From assembly GCA_009649675.1 (NCBI GenBank), contig WJPL01000001.1, forward strand, positions 62,001-126,000: a stretch of 64,000 nt of DNA, written 5' to 3'. Of this stretch, positions 52,792 through 62,395 are shown piece by piece (position 1 is the first letter of the stretch; each line of letters starts with the position of its first letter). The notes below the pieces were generated by a model. The model did not search any database. It was not told the DNA's origin and was given only the letters and a program-made list of their open reading frames with translations. Source of the stretch: Alphaproteobacteria bacterium HT1-32. GTDB lineage: Bacteria; Pseudomonadota; Alphaproteobacteria; Rhodospirillales; HT1-32. Both the position numbers and the translations under genes were made by a program.

Positions 52792-52908
52792 TTGCAAGAG
52801 TGGCGTGCAGATTGTTTTCGCATTGCAGACAGATTAGCTTCCGCAACAGAGTATCCCGTATCGTTCGGCGGGATCATCATCACCGGAATTCACTCGAAAG
52901 CAGTGCCG

Positions 52909-54402
52909 ATGCCGTTCAAGTCCCTGCGCGATTTCATCCAGATACTCGAAGAACGCGGCGAACTGGTCCGCGTCAAGACAGAAGTAAACCGCGAGCTTGA
53001 GCTGACAGAGATCCAGACCCGCCTGCTGGCTGAACAGGGACCGGCCGTCCTTTTCGAAAATGTAACAGGCAGCGACATGCCGGTTCTGGTCAACCTGTTC
53101 GGTACGGTAGAGCGCGTCGCCCTGGGCATGGATCGCACCCCCGGCGAATTACGGTCAGTCGGCGAAACCCTGGCCTTTCTGAAACAGCCGGAACCGCCGG
53201 GCGGGTTTGGCGATCTGCTCGACAAGCTGCCGCTACTAAAATCCGTCCTCGCCATGAAACCGAAGACAGTCAGCCGGGCACCCTGTCAGGAAGTCGTTCT
53301 GACCGGCGACGATATCGATCTTGCCCGCCTTCCCGTGCAGGGCTGCTGGCCGGGTGAACCGGCGCCGCTGATTACATGGCCGCTGGTCGTGACGAAAGGG
53401 CCCGGCGGCGACAAACGGGATGCCTACAATCTGGGTATTTACCGGATGCAGGTGACCGGGCGGAACACGACGCTGATGCGCTGGCTGAAACATCGTGGCG
53501 GTGCGCAGCATTATGGCCGCTGGAAGAACCAGCATCGTGAGCCATTGCCGGCAGCGGCCGTGATTGGGGCTGACCCCGGCACCATTCTGGCTGCCGTCAC
53601 ACCAGTCCCGGACACCCTGTCGGAATATCAGTTCGCCGGCCTGTTGCGTGGCAGGAAAGTCGAACTGGTGGACTGCAAAACCGTCCCGCTGAAAGTCCCG
53701 GCGGAGGCCGAGATCGTTATCGAAGGCCATGTCTCACTGGATGAATATGACGATGAAGGCCCCTATGGCGACCACACCGGCTATTACAATTCCGTAGAGC
53801 CGTTTCCTGTCTTTCATGTCTCTGCCATCACCATGCGGAAGAAACCGATCTATCTTTCAACCTTCACCGGTCGCCCGCCGGATGAACCCAGTGTGCTGGG
53901 CGAAGCGCTGAACGAGGTCTTTATTCCACTGTTGCAGCAGCAATATCCGGAGATCACCGATTTCTGGCTGCCGCCGGAGGGATGTTCCTACCGGATTGCG
54001 GTCATCTCCATGCGCAAGGCCTATGCCGGGCATGCGAAACGGGTGATGATGGGCGCCTGGTCATTCCTGCGCCAGTTCATGTACACGAAATTCATTATCG
54101 TCGTGGATGATGATATCGACGCCCGGGACTGGAAAGATGTGATGTGGGCGATCTCAACCCGCATGGACCCGGTACGCGATATCGTGACGGTGGAACAGAC
54201 GCCGATTGATTATCTGGACTTCGCCTCACCGGAAAGCGGCACCGGCGGCAAGCTTGGTCTCGACGCGACCAACAAGCTGCCCGGAGAAACTCATCGTGAA
54301 TGGGGTGAAAAAATCCGCATGCGTGACGATATAGTCGAACTCGTTACTGAAAAATGGGACAGTTATGGTCTGCCAGGCAGCGGTAAGCCGATCTGGAAAT
54401 AG
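52909..54402 (+). CDS. ubiD: UbiD-family decarboxylase (prenylated-FMN dependent)
   Basis: A 497-aa protein, the same length as E. coli UbiD, which decarboxylates 3-octaprenyl-4-hydroxybenzoate. Family segments are [53 protein letters not shown] and [23 protein letters not shown] 52909 is chosen; a longer frame from 52627 runs into the divergent HD-GYP gene. With ubiA 4 kb away, it fits ubiquinone synthesis; a ubiX gene is not in the window. Confidence 0.92.
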   Translation: MPFKSLRDFIQILEERGELVRVKTEVNRELELTEIQTRLLAEQGPAVLFENVTGSDMPVLVNLFGTVERVALGMDRTPGELRSVGETLAFLKQPEPPGGFGDLLDKLPLLKSVLAMKPKTVSRAPCQEVVLTGDDIDLARLPVQGCWPGEPAPLITWPLVVTKGPGGDKRDAYNLGIYRMQVTGRNTTLMRWLKHRGGAQHYGRWKNQHREPLPAAAVIGADPGTILAAVTPVPDTLSEYQFAGLLRGRKVELVDCKTVPLKVPAEAEIVIEGHVSLDEYDDEGPYGDHTGYYNSVEPFPVFHVSAITMRKKPIYLSTFTGRPPDEPSVLGEALNEVFIPLLQQQYPEITDFWLPPEGCSYRIAVISMRKAYAGHAKRVMMGAWSFLRQFMYTKFIIVVDDDIDARDWKDVMWAISTRMDPVRDIVTVEQTPIDYLDFASPESGTGGKLGLDATNKLPGETHREWGEKIRMRDDIVELVTEKWDSYGLPGSGKPIWK

Positions 54403-54418
54403 AGCCTGTACTGGACAG

Positions 54419-54434
54419 ATCGGACCAGTCCGAT
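54419..54434. repeat. Inverted repeat ATCGGAC-CA-GTCCGAT between ubiD and pmbA
   Basis: A perfect 7-bp inverted repeat starting 17 nt after the ubiD stop, 37 nt before the pmbA start. It may be a weak terminator or an operator; no U-tract follows. Confidence 0.35.
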
Positions 54435-54470
54435 ACAAACCAAGCCAACTTAAGCGGAAGAGGCCAGATT

Positions 54471-55817
54471 ATGGGTGATGCCAAGCGCAATCCGACGGAT
54501 TTGCTTCAGCAACTGATGGACCGGGCCCGCAAGGCCGGAGCCGACGCCGCCGACGCGGTTTATGTCGAAGGTACCTCGGTATCTGTCAGTTACCGGATGA
54601 GCGAACTTGAATCGCTGGAACGCTCGGAAGGCGCTGACCTGGGCCTGAGGGTCCTGATCGGTCAGCGACAGGCCTGCGTTTCCTCCTCGGATGTCACCGA
54701 GGAAGCCCTGCAGGAACTCGCTGAACGCGCTGTCTCGATGGCCCGTGAAGCGCCGGAAGACAAATATGCCGGTCTCGCCACCCCGGAACAGCTTGCTACC
54801 AACGTTCCCGACATCGACAGCTATGATCCTGTCGAGCCTGATCTGGAACAGATGAAAGCCAATGCCCTTGCCTGCGAGGCAGCAGCCCGTTCAGTCGAAG
54901 GAATATCCAACTCGGAAGGAGCCGATTCAGGCTGGGGCCGCAGCCGGGTTGCGGTCGCCGCGACCAACGGCTTTGCACGCACCTATCAGGGCACCTATCA
55001 CAGTCTCTCCGTTTCTGTTCTGGCCGGTGAAGGCACGAAAATGGAACGGGATTACGATTATCGGACCGCCGTTTACGGCGCTGACATTCCGTCACCTGAA
55101 TCGATTGGCCTGAAAGCGGCTGAGAAGACATTGCGCCGGCTCAATCCGCGTCGCGTACCAACACAGAAAGTACCCGTCGTCTTTGATCCGCGTGTCGGCG
55201 GCAGCCTGATCGGACATATGACCGGCGCCATCAATGGCAGCTCCATTGCCCGGGGCACCAGTTTTCTGAAAGACCGGATGGGCGACAAAGTCTTTGCCGA
55301 TGGCGTCACCATCGTCGAAGACCCGCACCGGCCACGCGGCTTGCGCTCCAAACCCTTCGATGCCGAAGGCATTGCCAACAAACGCCGCAACCTGATCGAC
55401 AATGGTGTCCTGACGACATGGCTGCTGGACCTTGGCACCGCCCGTCAGCTCGGGCTGGAGACAACGGGCCATGCCTCACGCGGCACCTCGTCACCGCCGT
55501 CACCTTCAGCAACCAATCTGCATATCGAGCCCGGCACGCTGTCGGCAGAAGACCTGATCAAAGAGGTTGGCACCGGGTTTTACATCACCGAACTGATCGG
55601 TTTCGGGGTCAACGGTGTCACCGGCGATTACAGCCGTGGCGCCTCCGGATTCTGGATCGAAAATGGTGAAATCGCTTATCCGGTCTCCGAGCTGACCATC
55701 GCCGGAAACCTGAAGGACATGTTCCTGAACCTGACCCCGGCAAGTGATCTGGAGTTCCGCTATTCAACCAACGCCCCGACCCTGCGGGTCGATGGCATGA
55801 CCGTCGCCGGCGGCTAA
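54471..55817 (+). CDS. pmbA: Metalloprotease-related protein PmbA/TldE
   Basis: A 448-aa protein of the TldD/PmbA family, with RSEGADLGLRVLIGQRQACV, ARGTSFLKDRMGDKVFADGV and the C-terminal GDYSRGASGFWIENGEIAYP, continuing as VSELTIAGNLKD. PmbA (TldE) pairs with TldD to degrade unfolded peptides or process microcins. tldD is not in the window. GGAAGAGG precedes ATG 54471. First gene of the run that leads into the lipid A genes. Confidence 0.93.
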   Translation: MGDAKRNPTDLLQQLMDRARKAGADAADAVYVEGTSVSVSYRMSELESLERSEGADLGLRVLIGQRQACVSSSDVTEEALQELAERAVSMAREAPEDKYAGLATPEQLATNVPDIDSYDPVEPDLEQMKANALACEAAARSVEGISNSEGADSGWGRSRVAVAATNGFARTYQGTYHSLSVSVLAGEGTKMERDYDYRTAVYGADIPSPESIGLKAAEKTLRRLNPRRVPTQKVPVVFDPRVGGSLIGHMTGAINGSSIARGTSFLKDRMGDKVFADGVTIVEDPHRPRGLRSKPFDAEGIANKRRNLIDNGVLTTWLLDLGTARQLGLETTGHASRGTSSPPSPSATNLHIEPGTLSAEDLIKEVGTGFYITELIGFGVNGVTGDYSRGASGFWIENGEIAYPVSELTIAGNLKDMFLNLTPASDLEFRYSTNAPTLRVDGMTVAGG

Positions 55818-55874
55818 GGCGCACATGACACAGCGGCTGATACTTTCCATTGCTGACGGGATGGTTTGACCAGA

Positions 55875-57680
55875 ATGGCATTGCCCGACTTGATCATCGA
55901 TACAGAACATGCAGATACCGGCAAACTGCTGCGCAGGCTGGTAAAAAGTTATGTCCGGCCATTCATTGGCAAAATATCGCTGGCTATCTTTTTCATGCTG
56001 ATCTTCGCCGGGGCAACCGGCGGCGTTGCCCTGCTGATGGAAAATGTTGTCGACGAGGTATTTGCCGCCGGGCGTGCTGATGCCCTCTGGTGGGTTGCTG
56101 GTGCTGTCGTAACCGTCTTCGTGGTTAAAGGCGGCGCGAATTACATGCAGGCGCGGATCATGGCCTTTGTTGGCCTGAAAATTATCGCCAATATCCAGAA
56201 CCAGCTTTACCGCCATGTCATCGGTCTGGATCTCGCGTTCTTTCACGGCAGCGGCGCCGGTCGTCTGATCACACGTTTTACCAATGATGTGACCCTGATC
56301 CGGACCGTTGTTTCCAACGGGCTGACCGCGCTCGGCAAAGACCTCATGTCTGCCGTCTTCCTGATTGGCGTCATGTTTTATCAGGACTGGAAGCTGGCAA
56401 TCATTGCAACGGTCGTCCTGCCGGTCGCCATCCAGCCGCTTGCGAGACTGGGGAAACGGATGCGCCGGGTGACGGCCAACACCCAGGCTGAATTCGGAGA
56501 ATTCTCGAACATTCTCAATCAGACATTTCAGGGTGCAAGGCATGTGAAGGCCTATGCCATGGAGCAATATGAGGCCGAGCGGGTCGACAGTGTCGTCAAC
56601 CGCATCTTCATGATGACCTTCAAATCGACCCGTATCCGGGCTGCCGTTTCCCCCCTGATGGAAACGCTGGGCGGAATCGCTGTTGCAATCATCGTTGTCT
56701 ATGGCGGCAACATGGTGATTGCCGGAGAAACCACCCCCGGCAAGTTCTTCTCCTTTGTGACCGCCCTGCTGCTGGCTTATGAGCCATTGAAGCGTCTGGC
56801 CAACATCAAGATGAATTTCGAGGAAGGTCTCGCGGCCGCAGAGCGGGTGTTCCGGGTTCTCGACTATCAGCCGACGATTAAGGACCGTGATCCGGCCGTT
56901 GACCTGAAAATCTCAGGCGGGACAGTAAGGTTTACCGACGTCACCTTTGCCTATGGTGAAGATATCACCGCCCTGAAAGGGCTCTCCCTGACAGTTCCCG
57001 CAGGCAAGACGGCCGCACTGGTCGGAATGTCCGGTGCAGGAAAGTCGACGATTCTCAACCTGATCCCCCGCTTTTACGACATTCAGAGCGGCGATATCAC
57101 TATCGACCAGCAGGATGTCCGCCATGTAACCCTGCAATCCCTGCGTCAGGCCATTGGCCTGGTCAGTCAGGAAATCACCCTGTTTGACGACACCATCCGG
57201 GCCAACATCGCCTATGGCAAACTGGACGCGACCGACGAGGAAATCCGGGAGGCCGCCCGCAAGGCCGCAGCACTGGATTTCATTCTGGAACAGGATCAGG
57301 GCTTCGAAACACAGGTTGGCGAGAACGGGATCAAGCTGTCCGGTGGCCAACGCCAGCGCATCGCCATTGCCCGCGCAATGCTGAAAAACGCCCCCATTCT
57401 GCTGCTGGATGAAGCAACCAGCGCCCTGGATACCGAGTCTGAACGGCATGTTCAGCAGGCGCTTGAAACGCTGATGCAGGACCGCACGACACTTGTCATT
57501 GCCCACCGTCTGTCGACAGTTATCGACGCTGACATCATCTTCGTGATCGATCAGGGGCGCGTTGCCGAAAGCGGCAGCCACGACGAGTTGATGGCACAGG
57601 ACGGTATCTATGCCCGCCTCTATGCGATGCAGTTCTCTGAGCAGTCGGCAGACACCCCTTTGCCGGTCGGCAGCCCGTGA
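55875..57680 (+). CDS. msbA: Lipid A export ABC transporter MsbA
   Basis: About 601 aa: six membrane helices (about 30-300) then an ATPase with Walker A (GMSGAGKST), signature loop LSGGQRQRIAIARAML, Walker B (ILLLDEATSALD) and H-loop IAHRL. It flips lipid A-core across the inner membrane; a general multidrug or peptide exporter cannot be excluded, but waaA, lpxK and lpxL follow directly. ATG 55875 preferred over TTG 55866, which has a poorer ribosome-site spacing. Confidence 0.88.
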   Translation: MALPDLIIDTEHADTGKLLRRLVKSYVRPFIGKISLAIFFMLIFAGATGGVALLMENVVDEVFAAGRADALWWVAGAVVTVFVVKGGANYMQARIMAFVGLKIIANIQNQLYRHVIGLDLAFFHGSGAGRLITRFTNDVTLIRTVVSNGLTALGKDLMSAVFLIGVMFYQDWKLAIIATVVLPVAIQPLARLGKRMRRVTANTQAEFGEFSNILNQTFQGARHVKAYAMEQYEAERVDSVVNRIFMMTFKSTRIRAAVSPLMETLGGIAVAIIVVYGGNMVIAGETTPGKFFSFVTALLLAYEPLKRLANIKMNFEEGLAAAERVFRVLDYQPTIKDRDPAVDLKISGGTVRFTDVTFAYGEDITALKGLSLTVPAGKTAALVGMSGAGKSTILNLIPRFYDIQSGDITIDQQDVRHVTLQSLRQAIGLVSQEITLFDDTIRANIAYGKLDATDEEIREAARKAAALDFILEQDQGFETQVGENGIKLSGGQRQRIAIARAMLKNAPILLLDEATSALDTESERHVQQALETLMQDRTTLVIAHRLSTVIDADIIFVIDQGRVAESGSHDELMAQDGIYARLYAMQFSEQSADTPLPVGSP

Positions 57681-57696
57681 CAGGCTGTGCCTGACC

Positions 57697-58398
57697 ATGT
57701 CGGTTCTCAAAAAACTGACATCCTCAACAAGCTTCCAGCGCTTTGCGACCTGGCTTGTCGCCCGCTATGTCCGTTTCATTTACCGGACCGGGCGCTGGTC
57801 AATCGAAGGCCGAGAACATCCGGAGAAGCTGCTGGCAGATAACCAGCCCTTCATCATTGCCTACTGGCATGGCCGCCTGCTGATGCTGACCTGTGCCTGG
57901 ACCTACGCACCGACCCTGAACCTGCTTATATCCGAACATCGCGACGGCCAGCTGATTTCCCGGACTGTCGGTCATCTGGGACTGGCGACCATATCCGGTT
58001 CGACCAACCGCGGCGGGGACAAGGCACTGCGGGCCATGATCCGCGCCCTGCGGAAGGGCGATATGGTCGGCATTACACCGGATGGCCCACGGGGTCCCAG
58101 AATGCGCGCCAGTATCGGTGTTGCCGCACTGGCACGGCTGGCCAAAGCCCCCGTCATCCCGATTACCTGCACGGCAAACCGGCGCAAGATATTCCGCTCA
58201 TGGGACCGCTTTATGCTGCCCTGGCCATTCTGTCGCGGGCGGATAATCTGGGGCACCCCGATCTGGCCGGGCGAGCACATGGATGCTGAAGCGACTGATC
58301 AGTTCCGCCAGACAATCGAGGATACCCTCAACAAAATGACGACAGAGGCTGATCAATCTTTCAATCTTGCTATAATTGAGCCACAAGCCGTTTCCTGA
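57697..58398 (+). CDS. DUF374 lysophospholipid acyltransferase family protein
   Basis: A 233-aa protein with AYWHGRLLML (the His of the acyltransferase motif), GSTNRGGDKALRAMIRALRK and ITPDGPRGPRMRA, as in the DUF374 (LPLAT) family. These occur with waaA and lpxK in Alphaproteobacteria and Epsilonproteobacteria and may add acyl chains to lipid A or a phospholipid. ATG 57697 lies 16 nt after msbA; the longer frame overlaps msbA. Confidence 0.85.
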   Translation: MSVLKKLTSSTSFQRFATWLVARYVRFIYRTGRWSIEGREHPEKLLADNQPFIIAYWHGRLLMLTCAWTYAPTLNLLISEHRDGQLISRTVGHLGLATISGSTNRGGDKALRAMIRALRKGDMVGITPDGPRGPRMRASIGVAALARLAKAPVIPITCTANRRKIFRSWDRFMLPWPFCRGRIIWGTPIWPGEHMDAEATDQFRQTIEDTLNKMTTEADQSFNLAIIEPQAVS

Positions 58399-58419
58399 AG
58401 CACGGGATTCCATGTCCAG

Positions 58420-59715
58420 ATGATCTATGGCCTCTACAAAGCTGCGACCATTGCCGGGCTACCGTTGATAAACGGTCTGCTCGCAAAGCGTCTGCGTAGC
58501 GGCAAGGAAGACCGGCTGCGGATCAATGAGCGGCGGGGTCGCACCACACATGCCAGACCTGACGGCAGACTGGTCTGGGCACATGCCGCCAGTGTCGGAG
58601 AGTCCCTGTCACTGTTGCCGCTGATCGGCCGGATGACAGAACGCTGGCCGGATATCAGGTTTCTGGTGACCACGGGCACTGTTACCTCAGCCGCCCTGAT
58701 GGCTGAGCGGCTTCCCGCATCAGCCTTTCATCAGTTCATCCCGCTTGACCGTCCGGCCTGGGTTTCACGCTTCCTCGATCACTGGAAACCTGATCTGGCG
58801 ATCTGGGCAGAATCTGAACTCTGGCCGAACATGCTGATGGAAATGCGTAAACGCGGCATTCCCAGCATTCTGGTCAATGGCCGGCTGTCCGAACGCTCGG
58901 CGAAACGCTGGCATCTGGCCCCCTCATTATCAAAAGCACTGCTGGGCGGATTTGATATCTGCCTCGCACAAAGTCTTGAGGAACGGCAGCGTTTCGCGTC
59001 ACTGGGTGCCCGAAACGCCAAGGCGCTCGGTAATCTGAAATTTGCAGCCCCCCCCTTGCCGGTGCGCGAATTTGACCTGGCCCTGCTCCGGAAGTCCATC
59101 GGTGACCGGCCGGTCTGGCTGGCAGCGAGCACGCATCCGACAGAAGAAGCCGTTATCGCCGCCGTTCACCGCAAACTGAAAGACAAACATCCGGACCTGC
59201 TGACGATCATCGTCCCCCGGCACAACACCCGCGGGCCGGAAGTGGCTGACGAACTTGCCACGATGGAACTTTCCGTGAGCCGCCGGGCCGCCGGTGAGAC
59301 CCTGCTTCCCGCAACCGATATCTATGTGGCAGATACAATGGGGGAACTGGGATTGTTCTATCGCATTGCCCCTGTCGTCTTTGTTGGGGGGTCACTGATC
59401 CGGCACGGGGGACAAAATCCACTGGAACCGGCACGGTTCGGCTGTGCCATTCTGCATGGTCCCAACATGTTCAACTTTTCTGAAATCATGGGCGACTTCA
59501 CCAGCTACGACGCCAGTATTGAAGTGACAGACGCTGATGGTCTTGCCCAGGCTGTTGATCAGTTGCTCAGCCAGCCGGAAACCCGTAACCGGGTTGGCGA
59601 AAATGCCCGGCAGCGGTCTCTGGCACAGGCCGATGTGCTGGATAACGTGACCAACGAAGTCGCCCGTTTTCTGGATCATCCGGCCGACCATAGCGACGAC
59701 CGTGCAAGCGCCTGA
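58420..59715 (+). CDS. waaA: 3-deoxy-D-manno-octulosonic acid transferase WaaA (KdtA)
   Basis: A 431-aa glycosyltransferase (GT30). Motifs are RPDGRLVWAHAASVGES near residue 45 (with the catalytic Glu), AIWAESELWPNMLMEMRKRG, LAASTHPTEEAVIAAVH and the donor-binding GGSLIRHGGQNPLEPA. It adds Kdo to lipid IVA. Starts 21 nt after the acyltransferase. The stop overlaps the lpxK start by 14 nt. Confidence 0.94.
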   Translation: MIYGLYKAATIAGLPLINGLLAKRLRSGKEDRLRINERRGRTTHARPDGRLVWAHAASVGESLSLLPLIGRMTERWPDIRFLVTTGTVTSAALMAERLPASAFHQFIPLDRPAWVSRFLDHWKPDLAIWAESELWPNMLMEMRKRGIPSILVNGRLSERSAKRWHLAPSLSKALLGGFDICLAQSLEERQRFASLGARNAKALGNLKFAAPPLPVREFDLALLRKSIGDRPVWLAASTHPTEEAVIAAVHRKLKDKHPDLLTIIVPRHNTRGPEVADELATMELSVSRRAAGETLLPATDIYVADTMGELGLFYRIAPVVFVGGSLIRHGGQNPLEPARFGCAILHGPNMFNFSEIMGDFTSYDASIEVTDADGLAQAVDQLLSQPETRNRVGENARQRSLAQADVLDNVTNEVARFLDHPADHSDDRASA

Positions 59716-60655
59716 TTTCTGGCGCACCCAACCGGGGTTTTGTGCTTACCTGCTCTCGCCCCTTGGCCTGATCTACAGCCGAATCTCGGATTCCAGATCA
59801 GCCCGGCAGCCCGCTTATAAAAGCAATCTTCCGGTCATCTGCATTGGCAATGTCGTCATGGGTGGCGCCGGAAAGACGCCGGTCGTCCAGTCGCTGGCAC
59901 ACAGCCTGAAATCCCGGAACCTTCATATTCTGACCCGCGGCTATGGCGGTCAGGAAGCAGGTCCCCTGCTGGTTGATCCCGACCGACATACGGCCCATGA
60001 CGTTGGTGATGAAGCACTGCTGCATGCCCGCACCGCACCGACATGGATCGCCCGCGACCGGGTTGCAGGATGCAAGGCCGCCGAAGCGGGCGGGGCCGGG
60101 GTAATCCTGATGGATGACGGTTTCCAGAATTCATCCCTGCACAAGACACTCAGCCTTCTGGTGGTTGATTCGGATTACGGCTTTGGCAACGGCTTGCCTT
60201 TCCCGGCCGGTCCGTTGCGGGGAACGGTCACGCGCTCACTCAGTCGCGCTGATGCCATCATTCTGATTGGCAATGCCCCGATGGAATTACACGGATATAC
60301 AGGGCCGGTTTTCAGGGCCCGCATTGCCCCCACTGACACAACGGCTTTCCGTGGCGCCAGCGTTGTTGCTTTCTCCGGCATCGGCCGACCGGAGAAGTTC
60401 TTCCGGACACTGACAGAATCCGGTGCCAGTATCCGTGCCCGTCGCGCCTTTGCCGATCATCATCCCTTCACGCGGGCAGAAATTCAGGAACTTGTTGCTC
60501 AGGCCGACACCGAAAAGGCCCGGCTGGTGACAACCGAAAAAGATATCGTCAGGGTTCCTTCAGACCTGCAGTCAATGGTGCAGGTGTTGACTGTCCGCCT
60601 TCAGTGGGAGAATAACGGCGATCTCCTCGACATGATTGAACAGGCCAATGTCTAA
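59702..60655 (+). CDS. lpxK: Tetraacyldisaccharide 4'-kinase LpxK
   Basis: A 317-aa kinase with Walker A GNVVMGGAGKTPVVQ near residue 50, the motif ILTRGYGG and Walker B-like VILMDDGFQNSSL. It phosphorylates the lipid A disaccharide. GTG 59702 lies within the waaA 3' end, so the two are coupled. The next gene starts 8 nt before its stop ends. Confidence 0.93.
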   Translation: MQAPDFWRTQPGFCAYLLSPLGLIYSRISDSRSARQPAYKSNLPVICIGNVVMGGAGKTPVVQSLAHSLKSRNLHILTRGYGGQEAGPLLVDPDRHTAHDVGDEALLHARTAPTWIARDRVAGCKAAEAGGAGVILMDDGFQNSSLHKTLSLLVVDSDYGFGNGLPFPAGPLRGTVTRSLSRADAIILIGNAPMELHGYTGPVFRARIAPTDTTAFRGASVVAFSGIGRPEKFFRTLTESGASIRARRAFADHHPFTRAEIQELVAQADTEKARLVTTEKDIVRVPSDLQSMVQVLTVRLQWENNGDLLDMIEQANV

Positions 60656-61556
60656 CCAAGCCGGTATCGGCGCCTTTCTGAAGACCCGTATCCTGCACCC
60701 GGTTCAGGCTGGCCTCATCATGTTCGTGCTGTGGACATTCCGTTTGCTGCCTATCGACATGGCATCAGCCATTGGCGGATGGTTCGCACGCCGGATCGGC
60801 CCGATGCTGAAGGTCCACCGGATTGCACTCAACAATCTGCGCCGTGCCTTTCCGGAAAAAACGGAAGACGAGATTGCGAAGATTGCGACAGGCATGTGGG
60901 ATAACCTTGGCCGGACGGCTGGTGAATACCCGCATCTGCACCGTTTCGACCTTTATGCAGATACGGAGCGATTTACCGTCAGAGGCAGCGAGAATGTCCG
61001 CCTTCTGCGTGACGATAATGTCAGCGGGATTTTCTTTTCAGGCCATATCGGTAACTGGGAAATCGTCTCCCTTCCGGCGACACAGAACGACCTGCCGCTA
61101 ACAAGGATTTATCGTGAGCCCAATAACAAGGCCATGCGCTGGCTTTTCCACTCCGGTCGTCAGGCTGTTACCGGCGAGCTTGTCCCCAAAGGATCCGACG
61201 GCGCGAAGGCTGCCATGAAGGCGCTGCGCGATGGCCGGCATCTTGGCATGCTGGTTGACCAGAAAATGAATGACGGTATCGAGGCACGGTTATTTGGTCA
61301 GCCCGCAATGACCGCTCCGGCGCTGGCGCTGTTTGCCCTGAAATTCAAATGCCCGGTCGTCCCAGCCCGGGTGAAGCGCCTTCAGGGGGCGCATTTTGAA
61401 ATTGATATTCTGCCACCGATGACCCCGCCTGACCCCAGTGGCGACCGGCAGGCTGATATCCTGGCCTTCACCCAGCAGGTCAATGACCAGCTTGAAGCCT
61501 GGATTCGGGAAGCTCCGGAACAGTGGTTATGGGTTCACAAGCGCTGGCCCAACTGA
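60648..61556 (+). CDS. lpxL: Lipid A late acyltransferase LpxL/HtrB
   Basis: A 302-aa acyltransferase with an N-terminal membrane anchor (about 20-40), the catalytic H-x4-E motif in SGHIGNWEIVS, and VDQKMNDGIEARLFGQ. It adds a secondary acyl chain to Kdo2-lipid A. ATG 60648 overlaps the lpxK stop by 8 nt and is preferred over TTG 60636. It is the last gene of the lipid A run. Confidence 0.9.
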   Translation: MSNQAGIGAFLKTRILHPVQAGLIMFVLWTFRLLPIDMASAIGGWFARRIGPMLKVHRIALNNLRRAFPEKTEDEIAKIATGMWDNLGRTAGEYPHLHRFDLYADTERFTVRGSENVRLLRDDNVSGIFFSGHIGNWEIVSLPATQNDLPLTRIYREPNNKAMRWLFHSGRQAVTGELVPKGSDGAKAAMKALRDGRHLGMLVDQKMNDGIEARLFGQPAMTAPALALFALKFKCPVVPARVKRLQGAHFEIDILPPMTPPDPSGDRQADILAFTQQVNDQLEAWIREAPEQWLWVHKRWPN

Positions 61557-61567
61557 CACCTGGCCCG

Positions 61568-62395
61568 TTATTGCGTGGGTGGCTTCGGCATCTCACCTGC
61601 TACAAGTACCGGGTCAATACGGACATTGAACCAGTTGATACGCCAGTCCAGATGCGGGCCGGTGGCGCGCCCGGTTGAGCTGAGATCTGCAATCGGGTCG
61701 CCCTGTTTCAGGTGATCACCAACCTTCACTTTCAGATTTTTCATATGCAGAAAGGCCGAGGATACTCCATGTCCATGGTCAAGGATGACCGTGCCGCCAG
61801 TATAGTACATATCGGGATGTGCCAGAGTGACCACCCCTTCCGCCGGTGCCGTAATCAGGGTGCCTTCTGGTGCCGCAACATCCACGCCATAATGCGGTCG
61901 CCGGGGTTTGCCATTCAGAATACGCTGGCTGCCATAAACGCCGGAAATCGGTCCCAGTGCAGGCCAGACAAAGCCATTGGCAAACCATGTCTCCGGTCTG
62001 TTCCCGGAGCGGGCAGCCGCGACTTCTGCATTCTCTGCTTTGATGCGATCGATCACGTCCTTCGGCGGCGTCACCATTGTATCCGGCAATCCGTCGATTT
62101 TCTGGATATTATAGGCGCGCGGGGCAATATCGATCTGCCGTGTCTCGCGCATGCCATCGGGATAAACAGCCATCAGTTCCCATCGCTTTGGCGCATCCCG
62201 GTCAAAGCCGATGGTAAACACGCCGTCCGGGCTGACACTCACCGCCTTGCCACTCAGTTGCAGGTCCGTTCCCGGCAGCGTCCGCCCCATCAGCAGCGCA
62301 CCCTGTATCATCGGGCCATTCAGCACCAGACGCTCCGCGGCGGAGGCCACAGCAGGCATCAGCACAAACAGTAATATCGCAAGGAATTTCCTCAA
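61568..62395 (-). CDS. M23 family metallopeptidase, exported
   Basis: A 275-aa protein with a signal peptide (1-19) and a C-terminal LytM domain. Zinc ligands are likely His168 and Asp172 (PHYGVD) and His248 (GPHLDW region), with His217 (FLHM) and the DHGHG loop nearby. It probably cuts peptidoglycan peptide bridges, or is an EnvC/NlpD-like activator that keeps its ligands. TTG 62395 overlaps the xseA stop (TTGA), and AGGAGG stands about 11 nt upstream inside xseA, so translation is coupled. Confidence 0.9.
   Translation of the reverse strand: MRKFLAILLFVLMPAVASAAERLVLNGPMIQGALLMGRTLPGTDLQLSGKAVSVSPDGVFTIGFDRDAPKRWELMAVYPDGMRETRQIDIAPRAYNIQKIDGLPDTMVTPPKDVIDRIKAENAEVAAARSGNRPETWFANGFVWPALGPISGVYGSQRILNGKPRRPHYGVDVAAPEGTLITAPAEGVVTLAHPDMYYTGGTVILDHGHGVSSAFLHMKNLKVKVGDHLKQGDPIADLSSTGRATGPHLDWRINWFNVRIDPVLVAGEMPKPPTQ

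Noticed and set aside
59702-59715. waaA-lpxK overlap read as a frameshift.
   Set aside because: Both proteins have full family length and start or stop properly; the 14-nt overlap is ordinary coupling.
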